Assembly: GCA_963824985.1 (NCBI GenBank)
Contig: CAWGRQ010000023.1
Coordinates: 7,263-71,262, forward strand
Direction of reading: 5' to 3'
Origin: JAFNAG01 sp963824985
GTDB taxonomy: Bacteria > Acidobacteriota > UBA6911
DNA: 64,000 nucleotides
Below the pieces are notes generated by a model that did no database searches, was not told the DNA's origin, and saw only the letters and a list, made by a program, of their open reading frames with translations. Positions within the stretch are counted from its first letter, which is position 1. Each line of letters begins with the position of its first letter. The translations under genes were made by a program, and so were the position numbers. Shown piece after piece: positions 54,244 to 63,866 of the stretch.

Positions 54244-57156
54244 CTATTTCTTTTCCGGTTCCTTCTTGTCCGTTTTCTTTTCCGGCGTCTGCCACACCTT
54301 GACCCTCTCCTTCAGATCATCCTTCATATCGAGATAGGAGATCCCATCGATCATCCACTTGGGGGCCGACTTTCCCATCAGGTAGTGATCAAAAAATTCC
54401 TTCATGCGCACCGTGTAGTCTTTCTGGTTGGCGGGTTTGGCCAGCCCATGGTTCTCCCCGACGTACTGCAACATGATGACCGGCTTTTTGAGGCGACGCA
54501 GCGTGTTGTAGTACTCGATCCCCTGGTTCCAGACGACGGCGCCATCTTTATCGTTGTGCAGGATAATGAGCGGCGTTTTCACTTTGGCGGCATAGTACAC
54601 GGGCGAATTTCTCTGGTAGGCTTCGAGGTTTTCCCAGTAACCGCCGTAAAACCGTCCCTGGGAGCTTTCGAAAATGGCCTGGTTGGCGCCGCCGGTATTG
54701 AAATAGATCGAACTGTACATTGAGATCATGTTGGTGAGGGGCGCCCCGGCGACCGCGGCGGCGAATTCGGCCTGGGTGACCAGGAAGGCGGTCTGGTACC
54801 CGCCCCAGGAATGTCCGTGCAGGCCGACCTTGGCGCGGTCTACGACTCCGGCGGCGACGGCGGTATCGATCGCAGGCAGCACACACCAGACGGCCGACAT
54901 TCCCGGATCATTGATTTTGTAAGTGATGTCCGGCATCAGAACGGCGTACCCGTTGCTCGTGTACACCGATTTGTTAAAACCGTTGGCCGTGGGTTGCGTG
55001 TAACGGTTGAGACCCTGGGAGGATTTCTCGTAGTAGTACACGAGCGTAGGATACCTTTTCCCCTTTTCGTAATTGGCGGGGAGGAACAACGCCGCCTGAA
55101 GCTTGTCCCCCTTGGCGCTCTTATAATCGAGAAGCATCACGCCGCTCGACCAGAGAAAATCCTTCTGTTGGGGATTGGCTTCGGTGATTCGCCTTCCGTT
55201 TTTGAGCAGCGCGTCGGTGACGTAATAGTCAGGGTACTCGTTGTTCCGGTCACGGGTGTAGAACAAGACATCGGCTTTGCGGGCTTTCATGGGTCCGCCG
55301 AACCCGGCATCGTCCCAGAGGAGAACCTCGATGCCGGTCTTTCCCTTTTCCAAACGACCGAATCCCGATTTTTTGGTCCACTCACCGTACATGGATACAT
55401 ACTGGGGTTTGGACAGGTCGATGCCCCGGTCATCGGTGTCGAGAGAGCGGAGCGATCGGTAGCGGATCTGGTCCTTCCGGCCATTCAGCGTAAGGTTGAT
55501 CCCCTTGCCGCCGTGAACCGGCACGCTCCAAATGTCCCAGCCGTCGCTCAGAAACACATCCTTGCCGTCCTCGCCCCAGCCCACGACCGGGTCGGGCGGA
55601 TTCTTGGTGTTGTGATCATCATCCTCATTGATGAAGTTTGCCGGAATGTCCTTGGTGATTGCGTAGGATTTTCCCGCCGTCATGTCGTAAGTGTAGTAGA
55701 CGCCGTCAATGTAATAGAGGAAGTGGGTGCCATCCGGAGAGATCGACTGAGAATACTGCTGCTTTTTCAGGGCCAGCGTGCGCGTGCCGGTTTTCATGTC
55801 GATGGCGTAAATGTCCTGATAGCGCCGGCCGTCGAGGTTTGCATCAAGCTCATACTCCCGGTTGTCCACACCCATGGCAAACAGGCCCTTCTCAGATGGC
55901 TGAACCTGGCGGACATTCTCATCGGCGAGCCGAATGAACTTCTTCTCCTGGACGCGATACTCTGAAAGATAGCTGAAATTCCTGTCGCTGGTGGCCTGCA
56001 CCTGCTGCTGCGACTGCAGACGAGGATCCTGGTAATGCCAGAGGACGAGATCGGGGATGTCCTCGTCCGCCCCCGCGGCAGCCGGCGGAGCGCCGGCGCC
56101 GCCCGGGGCAGCTGCGTCGGGAGCTCCGGTGGCCGCGCCTCCGGCCTCTTTCTTCTTCGGTTCATGGATGCCGAAAAGGATGGCACTGAAATCCTCCGTC
56201 CACTGCGGCGATCGATTGGGGCTGATCGTCATGCCGGCGGGAAAACTCTTGTCGTCCTTGGGATCGAAGGCGACTTTCTGAAGGGAGGCTCCATCGGGCG
56301 CGGCGAAGCCGGCAAACCCGACAACACTGAGCATCTTGTCTTCGTAGGCCTTGTCCTCCTTCCCCTTGAGGCAGGCGAGCGCTTCTCCTTTGTCGGTCCA
56401 TACCAGACGGCTGTAGTTGGCCCTGTCATTGTCGAGAGACGTGACCGCTCCTGTAGCCATGTTGCGGAGCTGGATGCCGTTACCGGTCTGCCCCATGGCG
56501 TCAATGATGAATGCCATCCACCGTCCGTAGCGGTCGAATGAAAACTCGGAGACGTTGCCGAAGGTCAGTTCTTTTCCGGTCTCGAGCTCACGCAGTATCA
56601 GGTCGGAACCGGACCATTTCTCGCGTTCACGGGCCTGGCTTTCAGCGGCGGCTTTCTGCAGCGCGAGCCAGCCCGGGTTTTCACGGGAGAAGGAAAAATT
56701 GCGGATCTTGTCGTATTCGACTTTATCTCCGGTGGCCAGGTTCACGACGTTGGCTTTGGTATAGATGGTTGCGCGGGTCCTGCGCAAGGTCTTGGCTTCC
56801 TTGGCCGTGGGATAGGACATGAAGGCAGCGAATTTCGCGTCTTCCGAGAATGCAATCTGGCTCATGCGCGACTCACCGGCAGGGAACTTGTATTCTTTCG
56901 TCCCTTTGGCCTGGCGCAGGATGACCTCGCCATCCCCTTCCGCCGGTGACAGCCGGTATCCGAACCATTGGCCGTCGGCGGAAATCGCCGTGGTGGAAAT
57001 CGACTTCCAGGCCATGATGTCCAGATATCCGATCGCGCGCGGCGTGGCCGGCGTCGAGACTCCCACTTGCTCCTGGCCAGGGTTCTGCGCCGGGGCTAGA
57101 GCGACCGCAAGCAGAAGAACGAGAACTGCGACAGAAGAAACTTTGATCCTTTTCAT
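54244..57156 (-). CDS. Exported S9-family (prolyl-oligopeptidase-type) peptidase
   Basis: A 970-residue protein, starting at ATG 57156 (MKRIKVSSVAVLVLLLAVAL) after AAGGAGC. A signal peptide, an N-terminal propeller and a low-complexity Ala/Gly/Pro insert (about 345-370) precede a C-terminal alpha/beta-hydrolase. The catalytic triad is Ser783 (GHSWGGYQT), Asp871 (LHNDKDGAVVW) and His903 (GENHGLAKP). Members cut peptides or remove acyl-amino acids outside the cell. It heads an operon with the VWA protein (6-bp gap) and lies between the two BNR paralogues. Confidence 0.93.
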   Translation of the reverse strand: MKRIKVSSVAVLVLLLAVALAPAQNPGQEQVGVSTPATPRAIGYLDIMAWKSISTTAISADGQWFGYRLSPAEGDGEVILRQAKGTKEYKFPAGESRMSQIAFSEDAKFAAFMSYPTAKEAKTLRRTRATIYTKANVVNLATGDKVEYDKIRNFSFSRENPGWLALQKAAAESQAREREKWSGSDLILRELETGKELTFGNVSEFSFDRYGRWMAFIIDAMGQTGNGIQLRNMATGAVTSLDNDRANYSRLVWTDKGEALACLKGKEDKAYEDKMLSVVGFAGFAAPDGASLQKVAFDPKDDKSFPAGMTISPNRSPQWTEDFSAILFGIHEPKKKEAGGAATGAPDAAAPGGAGAPPAAAGADEDIPDLVLWHYQDPRLQSQQQVQATSDRNFSYLSEYRVQEKKFIRLADENVRQVQPSEKGLFAMGVDNREYELDANLDGRRYQDIYAIDMKTGTRTLALKKQQYSQSISPDGTHFLYYIDGVYYTYDMTAGKSYAITKDIPANFINEDDDHNTKNPPDPVVGWGEDGKDVFLSDGWDIWSVPVHGGKGINLTLNGRKDQIRYRSLRSLDTDDRGIDLSKPQYVSMYGEWTKKSGFGRLEKGKTGIEVLLWDDAGFGGPMKARKADVLFYTRDRNNEYPDYYVTDALLKNGRRITEANPQQKDFLWSSGVMLLDYKSAKGDKLQAALFLPANYEKGKRYPTLVYYYEKSSQGLNRYTQPTANGFNKSVYTSNGYAVLMPDITYKINDPGMSAVWCVLPAIDTAVAAGVVDRAKVGLHGHSWGGYQTAFLVTQAEFAAAVAGAPLTNMISMYSSIYFNTGGANQAIFESSQGRFYGGYWENLEAYQRNSPVYYAAKVKTPLIILHNDKDGAVVWNQGIEYYNTLRRLKKPVIMLQYVGENHGLAKPANQKDYTVRMKEFFDHYLMGKSAPKWMIDGISYLDMKDDLKERVKVWQTPEKKTDKKEPEKK

Positions 57157-57317
57157 GGAAGCTCCTTGAATCACCGTGAGGCCTTGTTTACCCAGAGTGA
57201 GTGAAGGTACCCGTATCGTGAACAATCCGCGGATTGCATCCGGCAATCTTGCGCATCATTAAAATACCAAAACGGTCCCGGGGTCAAGCCTTGATGCAGG
57301 GATGGGTGCGGTGAATT

Positions 57318-57504
57318 GGGCAAAAAAAACGCCACGGATTCCACGGATTCATATGCATAGGGCATGGGCGATTCAAGGCGTGCCGGATGATGTCATTGTC
57401 CTTGCCTGCATCCCGGAGGCTGCATGAATTACCGCCTTCTGGCTGTGCCTTAATAAAATCTGTGGAATCCGTGAAATCCGTGGCGTTTTTGCTTTGATTC
57501 CCCC
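57318..57504. repeat. CCACGGATT-type inverted-repeat element (third copy)
   Basis: Left arm GCCACGGATTCCACGGATT (in 57318-57349) and right arm ending TGGCGTTTTTGCTTTGATTC (57455-57504) face each other, with about 105 bp between that lack a recognisable gene. Relatives are at 42131 and 47411. Confidence 0.8.
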
Positions 57505-57549
57505 GGAAGGGAATCCGAACCGGAGGCAATTCTGGGGAGGGAGGCAATT

Positions 57550-57852
57550 CTAGCGCGCGCTCTTCCGACTCGATGCTGGCTGTTTGGCGTCGTAAACCGG
57601 GTCTTCCACCTGGAGCCCGACGAGGAACTCATCCCGATGTGCCTGGCAATAAATCAGTTCGCCGACAAATCGGGTTGTGCCCCATTCAACCCTGACGATG
57701 GATCCGGATGGCAATTCCTCGGTCATGATTATGCTGAGCCCGTGGGCGGAAAGGTTTGCCAGCCGGGCCTTATAGGATATTTCCGGCTCGTCGAGAGAGG
57801 TGACTTTAACAGTCATATCGGTCTTGAATCGTACTCGGCTTCGCCTGTTCAT
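57550..57852 (-). CDS. PilZ-domain protein
   Basis: A 100-residue single-domain protein. Two c-di-GMP-binding elements are visible: NRRSRVRFK at the N-terminus (Arg-rich loop) and NLSAHGLSI (D/NxSxxG). It would bind c-di-GMP and act on an unknown partner. Start ATG 57852 has GGAGAGG directly in front. It is a lone gene between the S9 peptidase and the second BNR gene. Confidence 0.85.
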   Translation of the reverse strand: MNRRSRVRFKTDMTVKVTSLDEPEISYKARLANLSAHGLSIIMTEELPSGSIVRVEWGTTRFVGELIYCQAHRDEFLVGLQVEDPVYDAKQPASSRKSAR

Positions 57853-58129
57853 TCCTCTCCCATCGACCCAAGTGCAACCATACGTTAGTGGAAAAGCGTA
57901 TGGGAGGGATCGGGCCTGGACAAATCGAATCTACTCAATTTGTTAGCACGAAAGCAAGCGCAAAAACGCGTCCCGATCGCAAATTTCACCTGCAGCGCCG
58001 GAAACATCTGCTGCAAGCGGGTCTCTCATGCCTCTTCGATGCCCAAGATAATGGGTGATTTTCGCGGTGAGCAGTGCTATCCTCCGCCAATCGCAAACAG
58101 CTTAACCACCATTTGTCGTTGGAGGATCC

Positions 58130-61100
58130 ATGTCGAGGCACTTTCGACTTTTTTTGATTTGTGCGGCGCTGCTGCTCGTTGCTGCCGGCTCCATACTCCT
58201 GAGCCAGACTCCCGGCGGAGTTCCGGTGGCCACCCAGTTTGACCAGCTGCATTTCCGTTCCATCGGTCCGGCGAGCATGTCGGGACGAATCACCGATTTC
58301 GCGGTGTATGAGGCGAATCCGAGCATCTATTACGTCGGCTCGGCGCACGGCGGGGTGTGGAAGACGGTCAACAACGGGCTTACATTCACCCCCCAATTTC
58401 AGGACATGGGACTGATTGCCATCGGTGATGTTACCGTTTCGCAATTGAATCCCGATCTGGTCTGGGTGGGGACCGGGGAAGGAAACAACCGCCAGAGCCT
58501 CTCCTGGGGAGATGGAGTTTACAAGTCGACCGATGGCGGCAAGACGTTCAAGAACATGGGGCTGCGTGCGTCCTATCATATCAACCGCATCGTGATCGAT
58601 CCTAATGACAACAATGTGGTCTTCGTCGCGGCGCAGGGATCCCTCTTCGGTCCCGGCGGGGATCGTGGCGTCTACAAGACAACCGACGGCGGAACCAACT
58701 GGAAACAGGTGCTGAAGGTCGACGAGAATACCGGCGCCAACGAAGTGGTCATGGATCCGACCAACAACAAGATTCTTTACGCGTCCACATATCAGCGCCA
58801 GCGGTCCCAGTGCTGTTTTAACGGCGGGGGCCCCGGCAGCGGAATCTGGAAATCCACGGACGGCGGCGATACTTGGGCGCGTCTCGCGGCCGGCCTTCCC
58901 AAGGTCGCCCTGGGCCGCATCGGGCTTGATGTTTACCGGAAGAGCCCCAACGTCCTTTATGCCTCCATCCAGGCGGAAGATCCCCCGGGCGGCGGACGCG
59001 GCGGCGGTGGGGGCGGTGGGGGCGCTGCGGGCGCTGCGCCAGGCGACTCCGGCCTCTATCGATCGGACGACGGCGGCGCCTCCTGGCAGAAAATGAATTC
59101 GGTCAATCCGCGCCCGATGTACTTTTCGCAAGTGCGCGTCGATCCCAACAACCCCAATACGGTCCTGATGGGGGGCGTCGGTCTGCACATGACGATCGAT
59201 GGCGGCAAGACGGTGGAGACCGATGCCGCCCAGGCGACGCATGACGACGTCCATGCCATATGGATCGATCCTTCCAACTCGAATCACATCCTGATCGGCC
59301 ATGACGGCGGGGTCTCCGTCAGCTATGACGGCAGCCGGACGTGGCAGTGGCTCCCCAATCTTCCGGTCGGCACCTTCTATCACATCGGTTATGACCTGCA
59401 GTACCCGTTCAACGTGTGCGGCGGCCTGCAGGACAACTACGACTGGTGCGGCCCGAGCGCCGTGCGTTTCCGGGGCGGCATCGGGAATGACCAGTGGCAG
59501 ACGGTTCAGGGAGGTGACGGATTTGTCGCCATCATCGACCAACGCGACTGGCGTATCGTCTACACCGAATCGCAGGACGGCAACATGACGCGGAAAAACC
59601 GGTTAACCGGGGATTCCAAGAGCATCCGCCCGAGTGCCGAAAACGTTACTCCGGCGCCGCCCGCCAATGAGCGCTACCGCTGGAACTGGGATACGCCGAT
59701 GATCTTTTCTCCGCACGATCCGGGTACCCTGTATGTGGCGGCGCAGATGGTTTTCAAATCCACCGATCGCGGTGACACCTGGACGGCATTGAGTCCGGAT
59801 CTGACCACCAACGCGGATCGCAACAACGAAATGATCATGGGAGTGAAGGGGAGCGAGGTCCGCATCCAGAGGAATGACGGCATCGCCAACTGGCCCACGA
59901 TCGTCTCACTTGCCGAATCGCCGAAGCAGCCTGGAATCTTTTATACCGGCACGGATGACGGTGTTGTGAGCGTGACGCGGGATGGCGGCAAGACCTGGCA
60001 GAACGTCACCGACAAGCTGCCCGGCTTTCCCAAAGGCGGCTGGGTTTCTGAAGTGGTGCCGTCACGCTTCGATGCCGGCACGGTGTATGTCACCGTCGAT
60101 GGGCACCGGCTGAACGATTACAACACCTACATCTGGGTGAGCAACGACTTCGGGGCGACCTTCCGATCGCTGAACGCCAACCTCAAGGGCGAGGTGATCA
60201 AGACCCTGACCGAAGATCAGCGCAACGCGGATGTGCTCTACCTCGGCGCCGAGACCGGCATCTTCCTCACGCTTGATCGCGGCCAGAGCTGGGCGCGCCT
60301 CAAAGCCAACTTCCCGACGGTGCGCGTTGACGAAATCACGTTGCACCCGCGCGACAATGCGATGCTGATAGCCACTCATGGCCGCTCCCTGTGGATCCTC
60401 GATCATCTCGAGCCGATCCAGGAATATGCGGCCGCGCAGAGTGCGGCGGCCGGAGCGAAGCTCTTTTCCATCGGGCCTGCCCTGCAATGGAAGTCCATGG
60501 ACGACAAAAACGACGAGTTCTGGGGCCATCAGTACTTTCTGGGTGAGAATCCGCCCTATGAGGCGCTGATTCAATACCAGCTTAAGACGCAGGCCGGGGA
60601 CGTCAAACTGAAGATCACCGACGTGTTGGGCAAGGATGTCCGCGAATTGACGCTGACCGGGGACAAGCTGAAGCCCGGCGTCCAGACCGGGTGCTGGGAC
60701 ATGCGCGTGGAACCAATCCCCGTCAACATCCCCGCCGGGGCTGCCGGACAGGCCGCCGGCCGGGGCGCTGGTGGAGCCCCGGGCCAGGGCGGCGGTCGCG
60801 GCGGCGGCCGCGGGCCGGTGATTCCGGGAATTCCTGCGCCTCAGCCCGATGCTGGCTACATGCCGAATAACCCGTGCGGCGGTGGCGGCGGCGGCCGTGG
60901 AGGCGGTGGCGGCTTCGGCGGCGGTGGCGGCAACGCCGGCCCGCTCGTAATGCCTGCATCTTACAATGTCACGCTCGTGGTCGATGGCAAGACGATCGAA
61001 AGCAAACCGATCAAGATTGTGGCCGATCCGGAGTCCCAGCTGACCGACGTGCAGCGCAAACGTTACAACGACATCCTGATGGATCTGCACGAAATGCAGC

Positions 61101-61672
61101 GCAAAGGCACCCCGGTCCAGCAGGCGCTGAACACCCTCTATCCGCAGATGACCGATGTTGCGGCCAAGCTCAAGGATTCGACGGCCGTCCCGGCTGCGGT
61201 TAAGACGCAGTTTGACGCCTATAACAAGGAATTTGACGCCATCCGGGTCAAGTTCGGCGTGCCGATCGTTGCCGGCGGTGGCGGTCGCGGTGGTGGCGGA
61301 GGCGGTGGGGGAGCAGCCCCCGCCGGTGGGCGCGGAGGAGCGGCGGCAGCGGGTGGTGGAGGCGGAGCCGCGGCTGCCGGTGCTGCTGCGGCCAATCAGG
61401 AGAACACCGGCGGCTTTAATCCCGCGATGATGGCCGCTTTCGGCGGCGGGCGCAATCAGGGGCTCGTCGGCCAGGCCGGCGCCCTCAAAGGGCAAATCAT
61501 GTCGTTCTACGAGTTGCCCAGTGATGCGCTCATGAAGCAGTATAACGATATCAAACTGGCGCTTCCCAAAGCCCTTATCGAAGCCAACGCATTTCTGGCC
61601 AAGGGGACCGCGATCAGCGATGCCTTAAAGAAGCACGACATTACGTTAAACGTACCTGCTCCAATCAAGTAG
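58130..61672 (+). CDS. Secreted BNR/Asp-box propeller protein, paralogue with long C-terminus
   Basis: An 1180-residue exported protein, starting at ATG 58130 after GGAGG. It shares the design of the protein at 44363: LHFRSIGPASMSGRITDFAV, YYVGSAHGGVWKTVNNGLTF, and Asp-boxes such as STDGGKTFK, TDGGTNWK, DGGDTWAR and DRGDTWTA. Large Gly/Arg-rich inserts lie near residue 290 and at about 870-940 and 1050-1080. It has an additional helical C-terminal region (QLTDVQRKRYNDILMDLHEM; QALNTLYPQMTDVAAKL) not present in the shorter paralogue. No enzyme active site is evident. Duplication of an ancestral gene is likely. Confidence 0.9.
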   Translation: MSRHFRLFLICAALLLVAAGSILLSQTPGGVPVATQFDQLHFRSIGPASMSGRITDFAVYEANPSIYYVGSAHGGVWKTVNNGLTFTPQFQDMGLIAIGDVTVSQLNPDLVWVGTGEGNNRQSLSWGDGVYKSTDGGKTFKNMGLRASYHINRIVIDPNDNNVVFVAAQGSLFGPGGDRGVYKTTDGGTNWKQVLKVDENTGANEVVMDPTNNKILYASTYQRQRSQCCFNGGGPGSGIWKSTDGGDTWARLAAGLPKVALGRIGLDVYRKSPNVLYASIQAEDPPGGGRGGGGGGGGAAGAAPGDSGLYRSDDGGASWQKMNSVNPRPMYFSQVRVDPNNPNTVLMGGVGLHMTIDGGKTVETDAAQATHDDVHAIWIDPSNSNHILIGHDGGVSVSYDGSRTWQWLPNLPVGTFYHIGYDLQYPFNVCGGLQDNYDWCGPSAVRFRGGIGNDQWQTVQGGDGFVAIIDQRDWRIVYTESQDGNMTRKNRLTGDSKSIRPSAENVTPAPPANERYRWNWDTPMIFSPHDPGTLYVAAQMVFKSTDRGDTWTALSPDLTTNADRNNEMIMGVKGSEVRIQRNDGIANWPTIVSLAESPKQPGIFYTGTDDGVVSVTRDGGKTWQNVTDKLPGFPKGGWVSEVVPSRFDAGTVYVTVDGHRLNDYNTYIWVSNDFGATFRSLNANLKGEVIKTLTEDQRNADVLYLGAETGIFLTLDRGQSWARLKANFPTVRVDEITLHPRDNAMLIATHGRSLWILDHLEPIQEYAAAQSAAAGAKLFSIGPALQWKSMDDKNDEFWGHQYFLGENPPYEALIQYQLKTQAGDVKLKITDVLGKDVRELTLTGDKLKPGVQTGCWDMRVEPIPVNIPAGAAGQAAGRGAGGAPGQGGGRGGGRGPVIPGIPAPQPDAGYMPNNPCGGGGGGRGGGGGFGGGGGNAGPLVMPASYNVTLVVDGKTIESKPIKIVADPESQLTDVQRKRYNDILMDLHEMQRKGTPVQQALNTLYPQMTDVAAKLKDSTAVPAAVKTQFDAYNKEFDAIRVKFGVPIVAGGGGRGGGGGGGGAAPAGGRGGAAAAGGGGGAAAAGAAAANQENTGGFNPAMMAAFGGGRNQGLVGQAGALKGQIMSFYELPSDALMKQYNDIKLALPKALIEANAFLAKGTAISDALKKHDITLNVPAPIK

Positions 61673-61832
61673 GAGTCAGATGCCCGGGTGCCGGTCCTTG
61701 ATCTTTCCTTTTCGCCACCGCGCGCTCAAGGAGGATCATGGCCCGGCACCCGATCGCAATGGGTATCGGGCCCAGTTATTCTGTTCCGAAAATAAGACCG
61801 AATGTGGCGCCAATTCACTCTTCCATCCCTGT

Positions 61833-62085
61833 GCCGCCCTTTCAGGGCTTGAAATCTCGGCACCTTAACCCAGGGCTTACGCCCTGGGCTGTGCTATTGC
61901 GCCCTTTCAGGGCTTAGCCGCTCACGACCGCAACAATCCTGAAGAGTCAGGCAGTTTATGACTGCAACAATCCCGAAGGGTCAGGCAGTTCACGACTGCC
62001 ATAATCCCGAAGGGATGGTGCAACAAAGCCCAGGGCGTGAGCCCTGGGAAAACGGGAGAGCTGGCAACAGCCCTGAAAGGGCGGC
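61833..62085. repeat. CCAGGGC-type inverted-repeat element with 34-bp tandem core
   Basis: Exact 17-bp arms GCCGCCCTTTCAGGGCT (61833-61849) and their complement (62069-62085) enclose a nested pair of palindromes (CCCAGGGCTTACGCCCTGGG at 61869-61888; its partner near 62028-62049). The centre (61923-62015) holds about 2.7 tandem copies of a 34-bp unit containing GCAACAATCCCGAAGGGTCA. There is no gene. Confidence 0.8.
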
Positions 62086-62113
62086 GCAGAGAACGCGCGA
62101 TGAGAGCACAAAA

Positions 62114-62360
62114 CATTTTCATGCGTCACCGGGTGCGCCATAGGCGCATGAGAAGCTGATCCGAAAATAGCCGGAAAAGCGACAACGTTCGGGGTCGGAA
62201 TCGGAATCGGGGTCGAAAGCACCGCCCGTCTGGCATCGAAGCCGATGCCGATAGCGACTGCGACCCCGATTCCGACCCCGACAATTGCCAACCGGAGAGG
62301 CACGGCCTTTTCATGCCTCATTGGGCGCGCCCCTGGGAGCCTGAGGAACTGCTCCGTTAA
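62114..62360. repeat. Second composite repeat island
   Basis: Two direct copies of the ~55-bp TTTTCATG-x-GTGCGCC repeat (62114-62170 and 62308-62360) flank a palindrome built of GGTCGGAATCGG blocks (arms 62190-62214 and 62254-62281). The arrangement equals that at 12600-12930 but the palindrome has a different sequence. Confidence 0.75.
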
Positions 62361-62370
62361 CAACGAGACG

Positions 62371-62469
62371 AATGTTGGGGCGACCTGCAGGTCGCCCGAA
62401 AATTCGCATATGTTTGGTTTGATTTTTGGTTTGTCGGATCGCGGGCGACCTGCCGGTCGCCCCTACGGG
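62371..62469. repeat. GGGCGACC/GGTCGCCC inverted repeats
   Basis: Two palindromes, GGGGCGACCTGCAGGTCGCC (62377-62396) and GGGCGACCTGCCGGTCGCCC (62443-62462), form a larger inverted pair. The first 47 bp (62371-62417) recur in direct orientation at 63818-63866 on the other side of the PQQ-propeller gene. Confidence 0.75.
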
Positions 62470-62524
62470 TTTTGTGAATTGTGCCACAGAAACTTGTTGT
62501 TTACTCAATTTGGAGAGGGGAGCC

Positions 62525-63757
62525 ATGGGAAAGATCTACTCTCGATTCCCGACGCTGATCTGGTGCGGAATCCTGCTGGGAACAGTTCTGGTCCAGGCAC
62601 AGGATTGGCCGCAGTGGCGCGGGCCCAACCGGGACGGTAAGGTTTCGGGATTCACGCCCCCGGCGACCTGGCCCGCGCAGTTCACTCAAAAGTGGAAGGT
62701 GAATGTCGGCCTGGGCGCCGACTCGACGCCCGCGCTGGTCGGCGACCGGCTGTACGTATTGGCGCGTCAGGGGACTGACGAGACGATCCTTTGTCTGGAT
62801 GCCGCCACCGGCAAGGAACTCTGGCAGGATAAATACGCCTGTCCCGCCGTCAGCGGCCCCGCCGCTCCCCTGCATTCGGGGCCGCGCAGTTCGCCTGCGG
62901 TAGCCGGCGGCAAGGTCGTCGTCCTCGGCGTCACCGGGATTGTATCCTGCCTGGATGCGGCGAGCGGCAAGCTCCTGTGGCGCAAAGATGATTATCCCGG
63001 GGCCTATCCGATCTTTTACACCGGGATGTCACCCCTCATCGTGGACGGAATGGCAATTGTCGGGGTCGGCGGCCCAGGCAATGGCGCCGTGATTGCCTAT
63101 GATCTGAACAGCGGCAATGCCAGGTGGAAGTGGACCGGAGACGGACCCGCCTACGGATCTCCAGCCCTGATGACCGTCGCCGGCACGCGGCAGATCGTTA
63201 CCCTGACCGACAAATTGCTCGTGGGTGTGGCTCTGACCGATGGCAAGCTCCTGTGGCAGATCCCGTTTGCCATAGTCGGAAGGGCGTACAACGCAGCCAC
63301 ACCGATCATCGACGGCCAGACCGTCATCATCACCGGCCAGGGGCGCGGAACCCGCGCTTTGCGCATCGAAAAGCAGGGGGACGCTTTCGCCGTGAAAGAC
63401 CTGTGGACCGTCGGAGAGCTCGCGGTCCAGTTCAACACCCCGGTGCTCAGAGATGGATTTCTTTACGGCTTGTCGGACCGCGGCAATTACTTCTGCATCA
63501 ACTCCCAAAGCGGCGCCACGGCCTGGACCGACACGTTGCGCCGCGGGCAGTTCGGCGCCATTGTCGATGCCGGGACCGTGCTCCTGGGGCTGACCCAGGA
63601 TGGCACGCTGTCGGTGTTCCGGCCAACCGACAAGGCATACACGGAAGTTGCCAGCATTAAAGTTGCCGATACCCAGACGTACGCACACCCGGTGCTGGCG
63701 GGGAAGAGGATCTTCGTTCGCGATCGCGATTCAATCACGCTCTGGATGATCGACTAA
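62525..63757 (+). CDS. Exported PQQ-like (BamB-type) beta-propeller protein
   Basis: A 410-residue protein, starting at ATG 62525 with GGAGAGGGGAG upstream. A signal peptide (LIWCGILLGTVLVQA) is followed by DWPQWRGPNRDG, a common N-terminal motif of these proteins, and then PQQ-type repeats: LYVLARQGTDETILCLDAAT, GKELWQDK, VSCLDAASGKLLWRK, IAYDLNSGNARWKW, TDGKLLWQIP. Such eight-bladed propellers without a PQQ dehydrogenase active site act as scaffolds. It is monocistronic and is bordered on both sides by copies of the GGGCGACC repeat. Confidence 0.9.
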   Translation: MGKIYSRFPTLIWCGILLGTVLVQAQDWPQWRGPNRDGKVSGFTPPATWPAQFTQKWKVNVGLGADSTPALVGDRLYVLARQGTDETILCLDAATGKELWQDKYACPAVSGPAAPLHSGPRSSPAVAGGKVVVLGVTGIVSCLDAASGKLLWRKDDYPGAYPIFYTGMSPLIVDGMAIVGVGGPGNGAVIAYDLNSGNARWKWTGDGPAYGSPALMTVAGTRQIVTLTDKLLVGVALTDGKLLWQIPFAIVGRAYNAATPIIDGQTVIITGQGRGTRALRIEKQGDAFAVKDLWTVGELAVQFNTPVLRDGFLYGLSDRGNYFCINSQSGATAWTDTLRRGQFGAIVDAGTVLLGLTQDGTLSVFRPTDKAYTEVASIKVADTQTYAHPVLAGKRIFVRDRDSITLWMID

Positions 63758-63817
63758 GGTCGCGAGCCGGCACAATGAATTCAAAGCCCGGACGCGCTTG
63801 TCCTCTGACAACGTGGA

Positions 63818-63866
63818 AATGTAGGGGCGACCGGCAGGTCGCCCGAAGATCTGCCTATGCTTGGCC
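63818..63866. repeat. GGGCGACC repeat, second copy
   Basis: AATGTAGGGGCGACCGGCAG followed by GTCGCCCGAAGATC repeats 62371-62417 in the same orientation with about 80% identity. The remaining 130 bp of the window show no gene. Confidence 0.7.

Noticed and set aside
57986..59542. 518-codon frame antisense to the second BNR gene
   Set aside because: It is explained by the codon bias of the sense gene with its clear Asp-box repeats and signal peptide.
61923..62015. 34-bp tandem repeats considered as a CRISPR array
   Set aside because: Repeats are directly adjacent with no unique spacers, only about 2.7 units, and no cas genes are present.
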